A program made the translations under genes and the position numbers. The notes under the pieces are model-generated. The model made no database searches, had not been told where the DNA came from, and worked only from the letters and a program-made list of their open reading frames with translations. This document shows, in pieces, positions 59,999 to 64,000 of a DNA stretch of 64,000 bases. How positions within the stretch are numbered: the stretch's first letter is position 1; each line of letters starts with the position of its first letter. The DNA is from Lineus longissimus (lineage: Eukaryota > Nemertea > Pilidiophora > Heteronemertea > Lineidae): positions 15,671,501 to 15,735,500 of the forward strand of contig NC_088323.1 of the NCBI RefSeq assembly GCF_910592395.1, in the 5' to 3' direction.

Positions 59999-60176
59999 CA
60001 GTAGAACCTCTCTATTAAGGACACCTTCGGGACTGGCAAGTGCGGTCCTTAATAGAGATGTGTCCTGATTAGAGAGGTCAAATTGAATAGAAAATACCAA
60101 TTTGGGACCAAAACTAGTGTCCTCAATAGAGAGGTTGTCCTTAATAGAGAGGTGTCCGCTAAGGGAGGTTCCACTG
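59999..60176. mobile_element. pogo/Tigger-like MITE, 178 bp
   Basis: Ends CAGTAGAACCTCTCTATTAA and AAGGGAGGTTCCACTG, flanked by TA (59997-59998, 60177-60178). A short relative of 773-1135. Confidence 0.85.
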
Positions 60177-61550
60177 TATATTGTATGTAGGAATAGCGGT
60201 CGCTTCGCCCAAAGACAATTCGTTGTTTCGCCTCCTATGACAAAATAGGATTAAAATCGAACTTGATATGGTAGTTCAAAATCTGACAATTTCTAAATCT
60301 GTCACAAAATAAAATTTAACCACCCAGGGACAGGTATACCCCTTAGCGCTATGTATTGTATTTGAAGAAACCCAGCAAATACAATACCGGTAATTTCAAA
60401 AAATGAGTCAGCTTGGAGAAGCATGGGGCCACCCATTAGCGTTATATATCATTTGAATACCGCAGAAACATTACGGTAATTCAGGCTAGAGACGCATGGG
60501 GCCAAGTGGGCCACCTGAACATGAACGTAGCAAAACGTATCGCATCCGGAGACATGATCCCATTCTACAAAACAATATTTGCTTGCCCATCAATCGGTGA
60601 GTGTCATATTTTATACATTACTGGTTGGGCACTCTGAAGCAAAAAAGTGGCAAAGTCGCATTTTCCGTTTCGAGAGAAAGGTTAAAAACCTTTCAAGGCA
60701 AATGGAAAAAATGCTCACAGACTGCCAAGTTCAATGTACACACTGGTATGGCACTGCAACCTATATTTGTATTTACACCAGACATGGTAAACATAAACAT
60801 TATGGATACAATGTACGAAGAGAAAATAATAACATGCTAATATCACAGAGCTATATCTGTGGCGATATCAGCTACTGAACCATTTCAATTTGTACTGAGT
60901 TATAAAACACAAGTCGAACACCCCAAGGTTTTATTCATACTAAGTAAATAAAGGCTACAAGATGGTTTCTTCAATGTGGAATGGCAGCTTATCACCAGCT
61001 CGCCAGCCAAAGATAATTCAGATATCTCCTTTAGCCCCTGGACAATTCGCCTTGTCTTCGCTGATTAGCAATCTCGCTTTCAGTGATACCGTGCTCCCAG
61101 ATAATACCATCCCTAGTGGTTTGAAACTCTAACGCGATTCTTTGTAATCGAAAACAACATCTCTCTTCGTTGGTTGTTATTGAAGAGTAACAAGGCAGTT
61201 GTTAAATCAATGCAATATCTTGGGGGGAAAAACACGGATAGGTTACTGTTAGACAGTAAAAGGCAGTTGGTAAATCAAGGCTGATATCTTGGAGAGTAAG
61301 ATGGACAGCTGACAATGAGGCAATGACAAGGTTTTCAATAGTATAACCTTTTTTTTCTAAAACATTCCGCCACCCTCTCATCTGTATCTTAATGTCACCC
61401 AAACCTGTCCATAAGATGAATGAATGTCATAAACAGTGCTCAGAATACCATCACTTGTCTGATTGCTTTGCAAGCGCCACGGTCTTATCTCACTGGGACC
61501 GGTTGAGGAGAAGCCGCCATACTCTCAATATTTGCACTGATTAACCCTTT
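60177..61550. other. No gene recognised
   Basis: A pair of related phrases (GGCAGTTG(T/G)TAAATCAA at 61192 and 61262) marks a local duplication; otherwise nothing supported. Confidence 0.4.
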
Positions 61551-61890
61551 GATAAGACCGTAGAACAATGGGATTTAGGCCTAGGTGCGAGCGGGCTTTG
61601 TTTAAAGATAATAGGCAGTGTATTGGGCTAAGCCTGGAATTCTTTTAGCTGCGATGGGATTTAGGCCTGAGTGCGAGCGGGCTTTGTTTAAAGACAATAG
61701 ACCGTGTAATGGGCTCGGCCTGTATTCTTTTAGCTGCGATGGGATTTTAGGTCTAGGTGCGAGCGGACTTTGTTTAAAGACAATAGACCGTGTATTGGGC
61801 TAGGCCTGAATTCTTTTTGCTGCGATGGGATTTTAGGCCGAGGTGCGAGCGGGCTTTGTCTAAAGACAATATACCGTGTATTGGGCTGTA
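61551..61890 (-). repeat. 86-bp tandem array, right copy (inverted)
   Basis: Four units of the 53.5-kb repeat in reverse (GGTGCGAGCGGGCTTTGTTT, AATAGACCGTGTATTGGGCT). Confidence 0.92.
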
Positions 61891-62207
61891 GGCTTGATTT
61901 TGTTAACTGCGAGGTGAGGAGCGCAATAACGTAGTGCACTCGAATAGTTATACTCAACTCTTACGTGAATTAAAGTCGTTCGTAAGGGTTGCAAATCCCG
62001 CCTGACCAGTCTTTCGGACTCTGCTGATACTGACTGATGAGACGTGTCAGACACTCAGTCGGGCTTCCCTGCTGTCTGTCGACGGGAACGAACAGAATGC
62101 GATCAGACAAGCTGATGTATTCTCGTCATTGTTCATGACAGTTATTCATCTTATGGACAGGTTGGAGTGACATTGATATACGGTTGAGGAGTTGGGGGGT
62201 GTTTTTT

Positions 62208-62931
62208 TATAGGGAGGTAAAAGTGATATTTCATGTTTGGTAGTGTGCGTCATTGCAAGCTGCTGAACAACCTTTATGTGAAATAAAGAAACGTCAATAA
62301 TCGGATGTAGATTCGTCTGTTGGGAATCCCTGAGAAAGTGAATACTCAAGGTCCACTGCGGCCTGTTCGAAGTAATAAAAAAATTGAGTTGTTTATCAAA
62401 TTCGTCTGCTGATGGATGGAATGGTATTTGAAGCAGTTGCATCTGCCCTCAAAGTTTGACGGTTTGAAATTGGGAATGTTGAGATATCGAAAAGTCTGAT
62501 TGATTCTTGATTTTAATCATGTTGTAAATTGAAATTCATGAGTCAGAAATTGACTTTTATCTAAAATCTATTGAGATTACTATCAATATTTGTATCGGAA
62601 TTGAAATGACAAATTTCAATTCCGATACCAACATATTTCGTCTTTACTCGGCTCGTTCTTTGCCGGCCTGCAACCCGAAAAAGCCTGATCACATGGACTA
62701 AGAAAATGTGTCGGTGTTTCGCCTCAGTTCCATCTGTTCTGTCAGAAATTTCTCCAAGGTCAGTGTAAATAAACAAACTATAGGGAGGTAAAAGTGATAT
62801 TTCATGTTTGGTAGTGTGCGTCAGTGCAAGCTGCTGAACAACCTTTATGTGAAATAAAGTAACATCAATAATCGGATGTAGATTCGTCTGTTGGGAATCC
62901 CTGAGAAAGTGAATACTCAAGGTCCACTGCG
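62208..62931 (+). repeat. ~153-bp direct duplication
   Basis: 62208-62360 and 62779-62931 are almost identical (TATAGGGAGGTAAAAGTGAT ... CTCAAGGTCCACTGCG). Between them 62587-62632 is a palindrome (GTATCGGAATTGAAAT / ATTTCAATTCCGATAC). Confidence 0.92.
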
Positions 62932-63109
62932 AGATTGTTTATTATAGTGTCACCCCTAATGAAAGGGCCAGCCAGCTTTTTGGCTTATGAGACACTCTTC
63001 ACTTCCAAACTCCTATCTCTAATGCCAGGCGCCTGGCGAGAAGGCAGTTTGTACCCTATATTTAACTAGATGGCGGCTAACCAGCCGGCCGCATCGGAAA
63101 GAGGTTACC
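62932..63109. other. No feature recognised
   Basis: Unique sequence; a GGCGCCTGGCG-type short palindrome near 63030. Confidence 0.3.
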
Positions 63110-63177
63110 AGCGGGCCTCGAACCTTCGACCTTCCGTTCACGAGGCGGGCGCCTTAACCACTAGGCCATCGAGATCG
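63110..63177 (-). mobile_element. tRNA-like sequence (SINE head or tRNA relic)
   Basis: On the minus strand TGGCCTAGTGG is a near-perfect A box with a paired D stem (GCCT/AGGC), and GGTTCGAGGCC is a B box. The anticodon and acceptor stems do not pair well, so it is not called a functional tRNA. Sequence upstream on the minus strand, GATCTCGA, is not complementary to the 3' side. Confidence 0.55.
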
Positions 63178-64000
63178 ATCAGTGTATTTCAATACCTTCG
63201 ACTTTGAAATCTCACTTGAAAGAAGATATCTAGTACAACTGTTGCGTTTTTTGTTTGAAATCACGTCCCCCCCATGATATGGCCTATTAGGGTAAGGATT
63301 CCCATTTGAGAAGATTGAAACCTCTTGAAAATAAGCTCGTGTAATTCGGCGACATAAATATGTCAGCCTTCGATCCAATCAGGCTCGAGCTTCCTGATTG
63401 AAAACTCCGGCTCGTTGGTTTCCATTGATTATATCTTGCGTTGAGCAATTTAATCTGGAACAGCCATTCTGCGGCTTGTTTTAGGATCTAATGGCCTGCT
63501 ACTTAAATTGTGATGCGAATAAGACAACTCGATTTTTAAATTTGGTGTCGAACCAATTGTGGCAGATTGGGATTTCGAGGTTAAATTTGTTTGCGGGAGG
63601 GTATGTGGTTGGGGAGGTAGAGACGCGTTAGCCAGTTAGAATTTTCGTTCAATCCGCAATGGTCATTAAGTACTTTGTTTCAGGGGATAATAAAACAAAA
63701 TATGATGTAAATAAAAAAGTCTGATCTTAAAACGTTGAAGGTTGAATTTTCGAGGTTTTGCGTGAAGGGGTGAAATTGGGATTAGTAGTATCCGGAGCCA
63801 AATTGAATTTTCGTTGGTGTTGAGCAATTTGATCAAAGTGCATTCCAGTCCACGATGTGGCAGAACGTCGCAATGCTTCATTCACCAGTGTGCTTGAGCC
63901 GACTCTAAAAAACAAAAAAAACCCACAAAGCACAAAAAATCCCAACAGATTTGAATCTTTCGCGAATGGCAACAATAAAGAGCTGCGTTGTTTATAGGTA
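63178..64000. other. No gene recognised
   Basis: AT-rich with A/T runs; no exon, repeat match or RNA gene supported. Confidence 0.4.

Noticed and set aside
63110-63177. Functional tRNA gene
   Set aside because: Anticodon and acceptor stems do not pair as required; kept as a tRNA-like relic.

Overview
This is eukaryotic, metazoan DNA. The two recognisable genes are split into short exons by long GT-AG introns. The rest is crowded with miniature inverted-repeat elements (MITEs), tRNA-derived SINEs, satellites and minisatellites, with one LTR-retroelement remnant and one LINE tail. Protein similarity and repeat style suggest a marine invertebrate bilaterian, possibly a lophotrochozoan. The phylum cannot be fixed from the sequence alone. 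No bacterial operon, CRISPR array or prophage is present.

Layout. 1-2.3 kb: the last three coding exons of an ALDH9-type aldehyde dehydrogenase (+). 3.3-6.2 kb: a 70-bp satellite in two opposed arrays. 6.2-12.1 kb: arm A of a large inverted duplication. It carries a small two-exon gene for a Cys-rich, probably membrane-anchored protein (-) and a truncated LTR retrotransposon (-) found only in this arm. 13.8-22.2 kb: six exons of an LRRC46-like leucine-rich-repeat gene (+). Its introns hold several MITEs and a 1.8-kb SINE whose tRNA-like head is repeated about 22 times. 22.2-23.9 kb: a third array of the 70-bp satellite, just past the LRRC46 poly(A) signal. 24-33 kb: repeat-rich sequence with one weak candidate gene near 28.4-28.8 kb. 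33.6-41.5 kb: arm B of the inverted duplication with the second copy of the Cys-rich gene (+). 41.5-64 kb: no gene that I can name. It holds 46-, 302-, 27- and 86-bp tandem arrays, MITEs, foldback elements, an L2/CR1-type LINE 3' end, and one unexplained open frame near 57.4-58.0 kb.

The genes do not form a pathway. ALDH9-type enzymes oxidise aminoaldehydes such as 4-trimethylaminobutyraldehyde, LRRC46 is a ciliary/flagellar protein in vertebrates, and the paired Cys-rich genes are unrecognised. The most notable features are structural: the inverted duplication, which gives before-and-after views of several insertions; a SINE carrying a long array of Pol III promoter boxes; a MITE family with promoter-like motifs at one end; and the satellite arrays that sit next to the 3' ends of both named genes.

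All splice sites and element borders were read by eye. No database search was made.
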